Both the position numbers and the translations under genes were made by a program. Below the pieces are notes generated by a model, which saw nothing but the letters and a program-made list of their open reading frames with translations, was not told where the DNA came from and ran no database searches. A stretch of DNA of 64,000 nucleotides from NCBI GenBank assembly GCA_014843695.1, contig CM026395.1, forward strand, positions 48,962,557-49,026,556, in the 5' to 3' direction. Below are positions 45,578-56,353 of this stretch, one piece after another. This DNA comes from Archivesica marissinica (taxonomy: Eukaryota; Mollusca; Bivalvia; Venerida; Vesicomyidae). How positions within the stretch are numbered: position 1 is the stretch's first letter; the number at the start of each line of letters is the position of its first letter.

Positions 45578-47185
45578 AAGGAACTGTACATTGTCACAGC
45601 ATATGATCGGGCATTTGAATCAGTTTTCTCCAGACCCCAACCATTCAGCTTGAAACAGATCTGCAAAACAGCTACTTCAATAGAGTCAGAACCCAATATG
45701 CCAATGATCTCGATATCAGTTGAAGGTGTTGACAAACTACTACAGGCTATCCCCAAATAAAGCCTCAGGTCCGGACGAAATATCCCCTAAGATCCTTAAA
45801 GAGCTACGCTATTCCACGAGATCGCTCTCATCCCCACAACCATCTTTAAAGTATCCTTAGAAACGGGCAGTGTTCCATCAGATTTGAGAAGTGCAGTAGT
45901 AGCCCCTGCCTATAAGAAAGGTCCATAGTCCAAGGCCAGTAACTACAGGCCAATTTCTCTCACATGCCTTACTTCCAAACTATTGGAGCATATTTTGGTC
46001 TCCAACATCATGACCCATTTTGACAATAATGACCTCCGAAGAGGTATGCGACAACCATGAAAATGGTAAATAACCTGATGTTATTGTTATGGATTTTAGT
46101 AAAGCGTTTGACAAGGTTGATCACAACAAACTAATATACAAATTTAATGAGCTGGGCGTCCACCCTCTGGCACCACGGTGGATCAGGTCCTTCCTAAAGG
46201 GCCGATCCCAAAAAGTAGTTGTGGATGGCTGCACTTCTGATACACTGCCTGTCATCTCTGGAGTCCCGCAAGGCTCTGTCTTAGGACCTTGCCTCTTTCT
46301 AGCCTACATTGAAGTGACCTGAATTCTCTTGAACAGTGGGAACGGGACTGGTCAATGGAGTTCAATCCGGACAAGTATGAGGTGCTGAGAATAATTCGCA
46401 AAAGAAAACCACTTATTTTCCCTTACACACTCCATAACATGGTACTAAAATCAAACGATGCCGCCAAATATCAAGGTATTACAATTAGTAAAGATTTAAA
46501 CTGCTTCACCCACATAAACAACATCTCATCCAAAGCTACTAATTAGCTCAGATTCATCAAAAGGAATGTAAAGACCAGTAACAAGAAGGCCAAAGAAAAA
46601 GCTTATAACACATCATTATGTACGTCCTCAACTCGAGTATTGCTCAACCGTATTGCACCCCTGGCAAAAGTCTCTCACCTATAAAACAGAAAGAGTGCAA
46701 AGATCACCCGCACGCTATGTCTGCAATGACTATAACTATGCAAGCAGTGAAACAAAAATGATTAACTCCCTGAACTGGCAAACATTTGAATATCGACGCA
46801 TACAATCATCAGTAATATACCTATATAAAATCAAACATAATTTGGTATGCGCCGACCACAACCACCTAACACATACATGGAACATGAATTACTTAATTCC
46901 TCAGTCCCGAACCCAGTACCATATAAACTATTTTTCTCCCTGGAACAATACGTTTCTGGAATGACCTCCCCTACTATGTACAACAGTCCAGCCCCAGCGT
47001 AACAATTTTTGCTGAGCGGCTGGCCACGGTACAACTCGTGTAACATGATGTCTATTTTTAACCTTAGTGTGTAGTTCTTTTTAACACTCTCTATCTCACT
47101 AATTGAGATTTTTAATCACTGTCCCTGACAATCGCCTCCCTGTCATACTCGCGTCTATGTGTTGGGAGTATTATGTAGATATAGA
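45578..47185 (+). pseudogene. Decayed LINE ORF2 (second CR1/Jockey-like family)
   Basis: Pieces in several frames: AFESVFS, NKASGPDEISPKIL, NYRPISLTCLTSKLLEHIL, then an intact stretch MDFSKAFDKVDHNKL..SGVPQGSVLGP (46089-46320). The catalytic FADD segment is missing by internal deletion: reading jumps from LFLAYI to NSLEQWERDWSMEFNPDK. C-terminal pieces (DAAKYQGITISKDLN) and later QRSPARYVCNDY follow. The 3' end has GATATAGATAGATGA. Related to, but distinct from, the LINE at 39731. Confidence 0.8.
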
Positions 47186-47960
47186 TAGATGAGTAGCCAG
47201 GACTAATATCTGGAAAACAATATCAAGTATGACTCTAAATCTTGGCCTGGGCGACTGCGACAATAATTGATTGGACAAACATCCATTAGACAAAGAGCAG
47301 AATTGAGGTCACGGGTCTCTTTGGTACAGAATAGTCAGCAAACTAGACAATGGCCTCATTATACTTGGCATAGGTATGTAGCTTGGTCTAATTGTTACAA
47401 AGCATTGCTCATTGTATTGGCTTAAGTGGATGTTGCACTTAGTCAATTGGCAAGTATGGCTCTCTATCTTGGCTTGGGTGGTACTTAATCAATGGGAACT
47501 GTCCCATAAGACAATCGCTCGCCCACATGGTTTGCCGTCGGCGAGGGTAAATAAGCTCAATTCTCGCCATCATAAGACAAACCGAATAATGAAGGTCATG
47601 GGCCATACAGAATAACAAGCAAACGGGTCATTTGAACCATAACACTTGCTATGAGTACGTAGCCGGTTTCAACTGCAAAGCAACACCAAACATGACTATA
47701 TCGTGGCCTGCATGGACGCTACATTATATTTAATGGGTAGACCCCCCCCCCTAAGCAGAATTACGGTTACGGACCTCTTTGGTAAGGATATCATTGTTTA
47801 TGTGCGTTTGTCCTGTCTGACATCGGATCCATATGTACACAATTACCAAATCTGCACATTCAAAACTCCTTCATGATTGTTCAGCAACAGGATAAAGATG
47901 TTTCTAAGCTGTTCGTATTATCCCATTCTAGTTGGTGAGTTTTAGCCGCTTTAATGTTCT
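47186..47960. repeat. Possible degenerate ~230-bp tandem repeat
   Basis: Similar segments recur at about 47221, 47452 and 47692 (AAGTATGACTCTAAATCTTGGC / AAGTATGGCTCTCTATCTTGGC type), each followed by CCATTAGACAA- or GGTCACGGGTCTC-like words. Weak and diverged; no gene seen. Confidence 0.4.
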
Positions 47961-48735
47961 TTGAATATTTCGAAAACTATGTTTTTTCAGAATTGTTGTG
48001 CATGTATTTCACGTCTATCAAATATTATTTTAGAGATGGGACATAGTTTTATACCTTGACATATGTATGTGTAGGGATAAGTTTCTGGTGTTGTTCATTT
48101 GTCCACAAACAAGGAATTCAATCATGAGTTGCATAGATGTGGACCCACATATTGGCTTGCAATACCATAAAACAGGGCAGATTTCAAAAGGCACGTAATG
48201 CAGATTGAGACACGCTCATGCTTGTACCGCCTATAAATAACATGTACGAGGCATGTGTAAACATAGTACATTATATATAAGCTCCATTATAAGCATATTT
48301 CATGAGTTCTGCAAATAATCTCTTGACGTCTACAAGAGAATAGCATAATCGTTATTATCATTCTATCTATCTAGCTTCCTTAGATGCTAAATCCCTCACA
48401 GGCGTGTAGTTATATTCCTTAGTATGCCTATTTCAGTAATTGATTTTTACTTCAACCCTTTATTGACTTGCCCCGTTGATATGTTGTGCCTGTTTCATAG
48501 CTAGATCTATGCTATCGATTCCGAACACGTAAGCTTTACGGTGACGAGAGTTGAGAGAAAAAATCTATCTTCGAAGTTTACGTAGGGAATAAAATAGGAC
48601 ACAAATCTTTGAAGTTTACGTAGGACATAAACTATGACACAACTAAACATAGAAAACAAGAATGGTTGTAGATATATCTCGTGCACCCAACGGTATATAT
48701 TTAGAATGTGCATGCTCCTGTTGAATGTAAATGGA
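47961..48735. other. No recognised gene
   Basis: AT-rich unique sequence; GAAGTTTACGTAGG occurs twice near 48574 and 48610. No supported ORF. Confidence 0.4.
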
Positions 48736-48736
48736 A

Positions 48737-48966
48737 GTCCGCCTTCGTGGTCGAATTGTTATACCATTGTGACCTATCATCCCTGATGGTCACGGGTTCG
48801 AGCGCTGCTCAGACTATGTCTCTTTATATGAAAAAGTTGGCAGTTTCTTACGGAGATTCGTGCACCAAGTACTGGTTTAACCGATTTAGTGTGCCCAGGA
48901 AAGGTGTTGTTAGGTAAAATGACCGTCGCTCATATGGGCAACCGGTAGCGACGATAAATAAATATA
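48737..48966 (+). mobile_element. SINE family B copy with A-type tail
   Basis: Head GCCTTCGTGGTCGAATTG, B box GGGTTCGAGCGCTGC, body AAAAGTTGGCAGTTTCTTAC, core GTACTGGTTTAACCG and GTGCCCAGGAAAGGTGTTG. The tail is GTCGCTCATATGGGCAACCG with AGCGACGATAAATAAATA, as in family A. Confidence 0.82.
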
Positions 48967-49004
48967 TGATGATACTTTAAACTGAGGTCATCTCATGTCT
49001 GTGT

Positions 49005-49130
49005 CTTCAGGAACGATGAGTCACTGTTCGTATGTTTGTACAATCCTCCAAAATCTCAAATGATTAATCTCTAGGAGGCGTCGCTCATATGGGTAACCAG
49101 TAGCGACGATAACTAAACGTAAAACACACG
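49005..49130 (+). mobile_element. SINE family A 3' fragment
   Basis: CAATCCTCCAAAATCTCAAA, GGAGGCGTCGCTCATATGGG and AGCGACGATAACTAAACGTA, ending in an AC-rich tail; the head is missing. Confidence 0.78.
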
Positions 49131-50084
49131 CACGCACCACCCCGCACACACACCACACTAAAGGCGTTCAAAATTCGAAATGCATAACCATACCTGTAAA
49201 TTTACATATTTTATTATTACATTTATCAGATGCTCAATACGGATCAATTAATGGTCTCTAAAAATATTTATATGACTGACAAGGCAACATATCATGTCAC
49301 AGGCTATGTGACACCTTGTAATTGACATCAACTGACAATTGCTCAAATTGCGGGGCCAGGCTTTTCCTGTATTAGCGAGCTTTACAGTAATGCCAGTTGA
49401 GAAAATAGTGTCGATATGTTATTGAGAAAATAGTGTCGATATGTTATCTATATTAAAAACTTATTAACGAAAATGAATTCTGGGAGAACAATTAAGAGAG
49501 GCCACATCGATGGAAAGAGATAATGGAGCCTAAATCGAGGTCCGAATATGTTCTTAGGTGCCAGATTAAGATTCACTGACACTGATTAATAGTGGAATAA
49601 AATAAACAACTGCAATATTACGGTACAGTATAAACATTTTCGGGAAATAAAATGCATACTTGTGTACATGACAATTGGTCGAATGTAATAACACATCGAA
49701 TTAAATTTTCGAATTGACATACAAAAAGAACACGCGCATACTTGCGAATATATATAGATATTTACAATGCTGTCTGATGCGTAGTGATAGAGCATTGGCC
49801 TCAACAGTTGTCAGTACAACGCTATACATAGCGTATGTTAATTGTATGTACCAAAACTGTTATTTGATTTGGCCTACAGATCCAGAGGATAGAGATTCGA
49901 ATCACAATAGGGGCATTTATTTTCTCAATATATTTTTCAATATATTTCATAATTCTATTTTGTTACGGAAATCAAGACTGCGTGTACAATTACATAATTA
50001 TATTAATATATTTTTTAGCTTCATGTTGCACACTCTTTTTAAGGATTTCATAATAAAGGTTTAATTTTAATAATAAAAAATGGA
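49131..50084. other. No recognised gene; possible tRNA-like SINE head
   Basis: Mostly AT-rich. At 49772-49905, GCGTAGTGATAGAGCATTGG and later AGAGATTCGAATCAC resemble A and B boxes but are too far apart for a tRNA; not claimed as a gene. Confidence 0.35.
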
Positions 50085-52445
50085 CACTATCATAATCGTT
50101 GCTGTATTGCACAGTAGGAATAATAACATCAGCTTGCTTGTTGTAGTAAATTCCTCCTTTCCTAGGAGAACTGCAGTATCACAGCTACTGCATCCGCTGT
50201 CTATAAACACTGAGATTAGGGCTCAGCACACCTTGGCACAGGTATTTCCCCGCTCGCGTCAATATTAAGGGTTTCGAGGATGTGGGATCGATGAACGTGC
50301 AGGGCATAACAGAGGTTCCTGGTGATAGACTCGGCCTTGCTCGTCTGATCGGGTGACATCAGTAGGGATATGGACGGGTCTAAGATCAGCTGTGTCAGTA
50401 CATCCGGGTCAGTCATATCGAGGGTTGGATCTTCCGGGGGGTTACACTGTTGGAGGTACTCGAGTAGGGCTGGGAGCCACTTCTGTCTGGTGTTCTCCAG
50501 GGCTATACAGCTGGTTAGGAAGTGCGATCTTGTTTCGACTTCAGTGGAACACAGCTGGCAGGTGAAGCAGCCATTCTGGTCAGCATATCTTCCCACGGTG
50601 GTCTGGAGGGGGTACTTCCCAGTGAGCAGCTTCGCTTTGACGGAAGCACGATGGACGTCCAGGACAGTGTTGCTCGTCGACTCCCAGAGATGATGGGGTT
50701 TTCCCATTCTACAGGCACTGGTGTTGATATATCTGCAGCAGGATTGCTGGGTGGCTTCCTGGATGAGACTCTCATACCAGTAGGTGGCGACCTTGGATTT
50801 CACGAGCAGCTTCCATGAAGACTTGGTAGGCGGGTCGGCAAGAACTTCAAAAGCTGTTGGCAGACCATACTTGGCCAGGAGTTTCCTGATGTGGGACGTC
50901 CAACTGGAGGAATCAAGGTCCTTCATGGCCACTTGACGAGAGACAACGTCATATTCAAGGGTGTCATCATGTCTGGATATGTGGCCAAAGAAACCAAGGG
51001 TCTTCTTGTCGAGGTACCCCTCCATCGGTAAGAGTCCCAGAAGTAGGAGCACAGCCGCCTTGGAGGTCTTCCTTGGTAGGTGCTGGATTTGCCGGAGTGT
51101 GTTGTACTGGTACGATTCGAAGTCGTTAATGAGCTGTTGGGGAAGTAGTAGGGTCTCTAGGCCGAAAGTCATTCTTGGGAGGACATATGCATTCCAAAGC
51201 TTCGCAGAAACAACCGGGTTTACTCCGTTCGAGCCGTGGAACCCTGCACCAAAAAGAGCAACGCTGGTATTGATGCCGGTTCTCAGGCGATTCTTCGTAA
51301 ACTGATCCATGGAACGTGGGTTGGAGAATCGTGTGATGCCGAGGTGGTCTTGTTTTGGGACAATCTCGATTGGATCCGAGCTCATGGTGAAGGGAGCAAT
51401 GTCATTCCATTGTTCGGGGGTAATCGGGGAATTGTAGACCTGGACTTTTGTTTTTGTCCTACTGAAGTGGTACCGGTCTCTGTTCGCTTCGGCTAACATT
51501 ATGCTGTTCATGAACTGTAGGTCTGTAATGCTCGTATTCAAGAGGGCCATGTCGTCTGCACATGTCGGCGCCCCGATGTACACGCTCCCGATGTGGTTTC
51601 CAACGCCCTCTGCCTCCAGGAGCTTGAGAGATTCGTTTGTATGAGCTTTGTACTGCTCGGTAGATGGAATACTGCCTTGCCGGACACCTTGGAGTTCTGT
51701 AAACGGACAGGATAGCTTGCCCTTCCACAGCACTTGTGATGTTAGGTCCACATACCAGTCCCTCAAGGTACACCACAGGTTACCAGCAACGCCGCGTGCG
51801 TGGAACTTTGTGAAGACGGAGGCATGTGATGTGACGTCAAAGGCCTTACTGGCGTCGAGGTAGGTGACATACAGCGGCTTCTTGGACGACTTGGCTTCCT
51901 GGATGGCTTCAGATATCATCAGGGCAGCACCATTCGATGATGACGCATCAGTGAAGCCTCTTTGTTGGTGACTCTGTGTCGGGGCAAGGATGGCTTTCAA
52001 CGGGTTCATCAGAATCTTTTCCAGGACTTTCCCTAGGATTGAAGTGACGGTGATGCGTCTGTAACTATCTGGGCGTCTCGGATTCTTCCCTTTTTTGGGT
52101 ATCGGGTGGACCAAACCAGTTTTCAGCATACTTGGGACCTGACCAGTGGAGACGATACTAGTGAACAATGTGGCTAGAGCTCTGTAGAGGGATGGGCTTG
52201 CATAACGTAGGTGTTCTGCAGTGATGCCGGCGATGTCACTTGCCTTTCCAAGCTTGAGCTGTGAGACAGTCTGTTGTACAAGGGACTCTGTTATTTCGAC
52301 CGCTTGAAGGTTCTTCTCCTGGATAAATTCCATCAGTAGGAGTTGAAGCTGGACAGAGTGCCAATGGTCATCATCAAAATCTGGGTCTTCTTTAGGGGTT
52401 GCATGGTCGTGGTCAGCAGTAACAGTATCACATTGAAAGACATAT
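50085..52445 (-). mobile_element. LINE, 5'-truncated, with intact RT ORF (inverted)
   Basis: Contains the 705-codon RT ORF (50216-52333) and about 130 bases of 3' sequence ending in an AT-rich run. The frame stays open upstream of the ATG to a TGA at 52445-52447, with an acidic leader (EDPDFDDDHWHS), so the true ORF was longer and the 5' part including any endonuclease is lost. Confidence 0.78.
50216..52333 (-). CDS. LINE reverse transcriptase (truncated at N-terminus, otherwise open)
   Basis: 705 codons without a stop. RT landmarks: LGKASDIAGITAEHL, then SYRRITVTSILGKVLEKI (residues 90-107, where many LINEs have YRPISL), motif A LDASKAFD (159-166), motif B GVRQGSIPST (217-225) and catalytic CADD (258-261, the YxDD box with Cys first). 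Thumb-like and C-terminal regions follow, including a zinc knuckle C-x2-C-x8-H-x4-C at 592-609. Family knowledge: non-LTR retrotransposon ORF2, which primes cDNA at a nicked target. The wording RQGSIxST and CADD differs from the CR1/Jockey-like copies at 39.7 and 45.6 kb, so this is a separate clade that I cannot name with certainty. It is mobile-element coding sequence, not a host gene. Confidence 0.85.
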   Translation of the reverse strand: MEFIQEKNLQAVEITESLVQQTVSQLKLGKASDIAGITAEHLRYASPSLYRALATLFTSIVSTGQVPSMLKTGLVHPIPKKGKNPRRPDSYRRITVTSILGKVLEKILMNPLKAILAPTQSHQQRGFTDASSSNGAALMISEAIQEAKSSKKPLYVTYLDASKAFDVTSHASVFTKFHARGVAGNLWCTLRDWYVDLTSQVLWKGKLSCPFTELQGVRQGSIPSTEQYKAHTNESLKLLEAEGVGNHIGSVYIGAPTCADDMALLNTSITDLQFMNSIMLAEANRDRYHFSRTKTKVQVYNSPITPEQWNDIAPFTMSSDPIEIVPKQDHLGITRFSNPRSMDQFTKNRLRTGINTSVALFGAGFHGSNGVNPVVSAKLWNAYVLPRMTFGLETLLLPQQLINDFESYQYNTLRQIQHLPRKTSKAAVLLLLGLLPMEGYLDKKTLGFFGHISRHDDTLEYDVVSRQVAMKDLDSSSWTSHIRKLLAKYGLPTAFEVLADPPTKSSWKLLVKSKVATYWYESLIQEATQQSCCRYINTSACRMGKPHHLWESTSNTVLDVHRASVKAKLLTGKYPLQTTVGRYADQNGCFTCQLCSTEVETRSHFLTSCIALENTRQKWLPALLEYLQQCNPPEDPTLDMTDPDVLTQLILDPSISLLMSPDQTSKAESITRNLCYALHVHRSHILETLNIDASGEIPVPRCAEP

Positions 52446-52667
52446 CAATGATCTTATTAGATGTTTATACACTACAGAAGAAAATAGTTCTATTAACCCC
52501 TGTCGTGGATTCACTCATTTGGATTTAGCTATGCTATGGATCTATGCATGAGCTCGCCTTGAGGCTTTGCCATATTCATATTATTACAATAAATCGACAA
52601 CGTTCCAAATTTTAAAAAAACACAACATATAGTGTGATTTGGTTGTTTTATACCCCCTATGTATGTA

Positions 52668-52858
52668 TGCTCCTTTAATGTCAAACCCCTAGCGGAGACT
52701 TAGACATGTTTCATGGGCAGGCTTAGCCGACCTAAACGATTAACCAGTACTAAGCAATGTGTGTGAGGTGCCTTGCTCAATGACACTACATACGTGGCCT
52801 GACCGAGTATCGAACCCGGTGGTGTTATGAAGCTCTACCACTGGACCACGGACGCACC
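52668..52858 (-). mobile_element. SINE family C copy (inverted)
   Basis: Inverted tail TTAATGTCAAACCCCTAGCG, core GGCAGGCTTAGCCGACC and GATTAACCAGTACT, GTGTGAGGTGCC, then GTATCGAACCCGG (B box) and TACCACTGGACCACGGACGC (A box). It ends about 35 bases before the MULE-type element. Confidence 0.82.
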
Positions 52859-53197
52859 TTGCACCGTTTACATAACGAACGACAAGTCTGCTCATTTCCT
52901 TGGGTTCGGGTCAAAACGTACCCGAGTCAAAACGTACCTTGGGCATCGGGTCAAAACGTACCCATATCTCGGGTCAAAACGTACCCAAGGTCGGGTCAAA
53001 ACGTACCCATGGTCGGGTCAAAACGTACCCTTCGATATATCAATATATTATACCAATATATCCACATTTTATTTATCTTTTTGGCATTTGTGAGGTTAAT
53101 TTACCCATTTATATATCAATATATTTCATTTAATAATCAAAAATTTCATATTTAGTTATCTTTTTAGCAGTGAAAGTTGACTGGAAATCAATGACCA

Positions 53198-53758
53198 GAA
53201 GCACTCGTGTGATGAATGTCTGTTTAAATTACGTGTGAAAAACCCCGCTCTACTACCGTTGGTGACGTACGTACGAGACACGTGGATTACGGGTATCTGG
53301 GCTCCGGATGAATGGTCGGTGTATGGCCAGTCCATTAGGACAAACAATGACTGCGAAGGTAATTATCCGAATGTCATATCAGTAATTACGTGATTTATGC
53401 ATTACATTTTCGATAATACATCGTGATCGCGTTTGCCATATCGATTGTCTAGTATGGTCGTAACTGGTTCATTATATGCGTATTTCATTTATTTACAGGA
53501 TGGCATCGTCGCCTCAACTTCCGCAGCGTAGGCCCGCCACCGTTCTACCTCCTGCTTAGAACACTCTACGACGAGGCGAAGCTGCTACCTCTCCAGATGA
53601 AGCTTGTATCCGAGAGAAAACTGTCCAAACATCAGAAGAAGTCTCACAGAACACTCCAGTCCCTGGTATTTGCGGTGTGGGGACGATATGCCGACGGCGA
53701 GATCAACACCAGCAAGCTGCTGAAGAAGCTTGCCGCGGTGTATGCCCCTACCCCGTGA
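53198..53758 (+). pseudogene. MULE transposase C-terminal remnant, two exons
   Basis: Exon 53198-53358 reads DECLFKLRVKNPALLPLVTY and on to APDEWSVYGQSIRTNNDCE. The donor GTAATT is at 53359 and the acceptor TTTACAG ends at 53498. Exon 53499-53756 continues GWHRRLNFRSVGPPPFYLLL to stop TGA at 53756-53758. The join restores TNNDCEGWHRRLN, a block I recall as conserved in metazoan MULE transposases, followed by the Lys/His-rich SERKLSKHQKKSH segment. The N-terminal DNA-binding part and most of the DDE core are missing, so it is not expected to be active. The left limit of the first exon is uncertain. Confidence 0.78.
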
Positions 53759-53789
53759 GCTCCGTCATGTCTGATTATCTACTGAATGA

Positions 53790-54002
53790 TTGTCTGATTA
53801 GGGTCTACATTGTTTAAGCTGAATTGTATCGTTTCCTTCATGCCATGTCTGGTTAGGGTCTACATTGTTTGAGCTGAATTGTATCGTTTCCTTATGCATT
53901 GTCTGAGTAGGGTCTACATTGTTTGAGCTGAATTGTATCGTTTCCTTATGCATTGTCTGATTAGGGTCTACATTGTTTGAGCTGAATTGTATGTTTTATT
54001 CG
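53790..54002. repeat. ~54-bp tandem repeat, about 4 copies
   Basis: Units contain GATTAGGGTCTACATTGTTT, GAGCTGAATTGTATCG and TTTCCTTATGCATTGTCT; located in the 3' part of the MULE-type element after the transposase stop. Confidence 0.85.
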
Positions 54003-54758
54003 TGTCTACATTGTTGTGCCGACATTGTAACGTTGGTTTCATTGTTGGTGATTTATGTTTTCCGTGTATAACTACATTGTTTGTGATGTATATTTTCTGC
54101 ATTAAAAATTGTTGTTTGATGTCTTATAAGAGTCTATAAAACATTGTTTCCTTAATAAAATGCGTTATTGTTTATCATATTCCATGTATACAGATAGTCC
54201 GTGGACTGGAGCGTGCCACAATTAACACCAACAGCTTGTTTGTTTGTTTGTTTGACCGTATCCGGGGGACCACATCCTGAGACACTTGGTTAATCCCACA
54301 TTCTATACATGCATTCATTGTCACAATTTCGTTATCGAAATGCTACATTTAACCACGATTTAACAACGGTTCTTTAGTATAAACATTAATATCATGAAAA
54401 ATATCAAGTATGCACAATAATCTTGTGGGAAATTTCAAGTTGTTTTCTGTATATTATATTTAGCAAAACGTATCCGAGTTCGCTCAAAACATCTCAATAT
54501 TCTGACATAAAAGTATAAAACTTTGCAATTTTTTTTACTTCAAACTACACATTCAAGTAGTCTAAACAACCCACAATGCAAAATATATGAATTAAAATGA
54601 TATATTTCACTTTTCATAGTGGGTTACGTTTTGACTTGAACATGGGTACGTTTTGACCCGACCATGGGTACGTTTTGACCCGACTTTGGGTACGTTTTGA
54701 CCTTTTTGTTTTGGGTACGTTTTGACTCGGGTACGTTTTGACCCTAACCCATTTCCTT

Positions 54759-55260
54759 TACTTAGTGTTCGCTGAAAATTAGTATTGCGTTTCTAGTGTG
54801 AAATTTCTAAAAGTTTCACCGCCTAACTCTTCAATTAAAGGCTAGAAAAGTTGTCAATATGTTGTGCTTAATAATTATTTCGTATATAAGCACATATTTA
54901 GCATATTAATGCTACTGCATTATATATTGTTGATAAGTCATTCAGTTTAAATTAGGTATTCGCATACATTTGTCGCATTTGCTTCTGTATTTAAGATATA
55001 GAAGATAAAAGTATACTCTTCTATGAAGAGTACGAATACATTTAGGAACGAGACGAGCACGGAACAACCAACAACAGAAAATGTGGAACAGACGTAAACT
55101 CCGTCAAATATAGACAGTTCCACATGTTAAAATGACAGATAGAGAGCAGGTTTATTATATTAACGTTAATTTTCATATTCTAGGTGATTTTTAGTATCTA
55201 ACTTATTGTCAAAGTCTTGGTCGAGGGATAATGAATTGTGTAACAGTAACCGACTAGTAT
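54759..55260. other. No recognised gene
   Basis: AT-rich sequence; no supported feature. Confidence 0.4.
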
Positions 55261-55267
55261 CATGGAC

Positions 55268-55646
55268 GTACCGGTTTTTAATTTCGTATTCGTCCTACTG
55301 GGCTAGTGATGCCACTGTTCCACTCGTCCAGATTGAACTATCACTCGTCCCATGTATTTTAGGAAAATTAAAAATCGTCAGAATTGCACTTTAATTTATT
55401 AATAAATGCAATTATGTGGCAGCATAAACACATTAAAATATCCTCGGTGATTTCCCATTATCACACCTGGTAATCATTCCGAAGAAAGTAAAACGGATAT
55501 TATTTTGTTCGTTCGATTTATATTGGATATTTAGCTGAAATTTTCACTCGTCCGACTGGGCAAGCGATTTGGAATTTCTACTCGTCCAGATCGAAAAGTC
55601 ACTCGTAAATACGAGCGGACGAGTGGATTTGTCGAGCCCTGAAAGA
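55268..55646 (-). mobile_element. Possible hAT-like MITE fragment
   Basis: The right boundary read inward on the - strand begins CAGGGCTCGACAAATCCACT, a CAGGG-type end. ACTCGTCC words recur along the segment. The opposite end was not found with confidence. Confidence 0.4.
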
Positions 55647-56351
55647 CTTATACATATCTTAGTCAACAAATCCTTTTCCAACATTTTGCATCAAATTTCA
55701 ACATAAATGCATGTGTTTCCAACGATTTGTTCTGAACTAATTTTACATGTGACCCAATTCCGGTAACTCTTGGGTAATAGTGAATTAGGCACTCTTAATT
55801 AATTATGTGGTGTTTTTCCAAACAGTTCAAATATAAGATATAATTCCAGTCTATTTTTAACTTTGTTAACACTAATAACTGTTAAAACACTAAATTATTA
55901 ACTGTTGTTTTATGTAAATGTTTCATTCTACTCCTCTCTAGTGTCACAGCAAGGACACGGAATGTGTCTCCTCTTCTAAGTACCCTGACTTTGGTGCAAT
56001 ATGTCAAATGCACCCAGTGGTTACAGAGTTTGCCCCTATTAACTCTGTCACACCACCCCCACTTTGCATATATTAGAGATACACACTTGGAAATCTCTTT
56101 AGTGTCTGTTCTTTCTCCTCATCTGCCTATGATTAGCCTAAAAAAACTAAAAATGTTTTTATAAGGGATAGGCCTGAAAACAAAATAAATAAATTAGGCT
56201 TGGCCGGATAGAAAAAGTCCACTTCCGAATTAGATCTGTCAATGAAAGCCTGGTTTCAGAGCAGATGGATGGTAACATTTCTGATCAATGTTTTTGGGGT
56301 CAAAAAAGGGTATTTAAATGAACATTTATTTGGTAATAGTAGAAAAGGTAT
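55647..56351. other. No recognised gene
   Basis: AT-rich sequence without a supported ORF or repeat. Confidence 0.4.
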
Positions 56352-56353
56352 TA

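Larger units (their letters stand above)
52902..54750 (+). mobile_element. MULE-type DNA transposon, deletion derivative, with tandem-motif TIRs
   Basis: Flanked by ATTTCCTT at 52894-52901 and 54751-54758 (9 bp if the preceding C is counted). The left end begins GGGTTCGGGTCAAAACGTAC; the right end read inward begins GGGTTAGGGTCAAAACGTAC. Each end carries five to six copies of GGTCAAAACGTACCC in opposite orientation. The interior encodes the C-terminal part of a MULE-like transposase in two exons. An 8-9-bp duplication fits Mutator-like elements. Confidence 0.83.

Noticed and set aside
50353..51863. Several + strand ORFs over the reverse-transcriptase region
   Set aside because: They are shadows of the 705-codon - strand ORF, which has recognisable RT motifs.
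54741..54750. Interstitial telomere repeat
   Set aside because: Only one and a half units (ACCCTAACCC), and it coincides with the MULE-type element's terminus.
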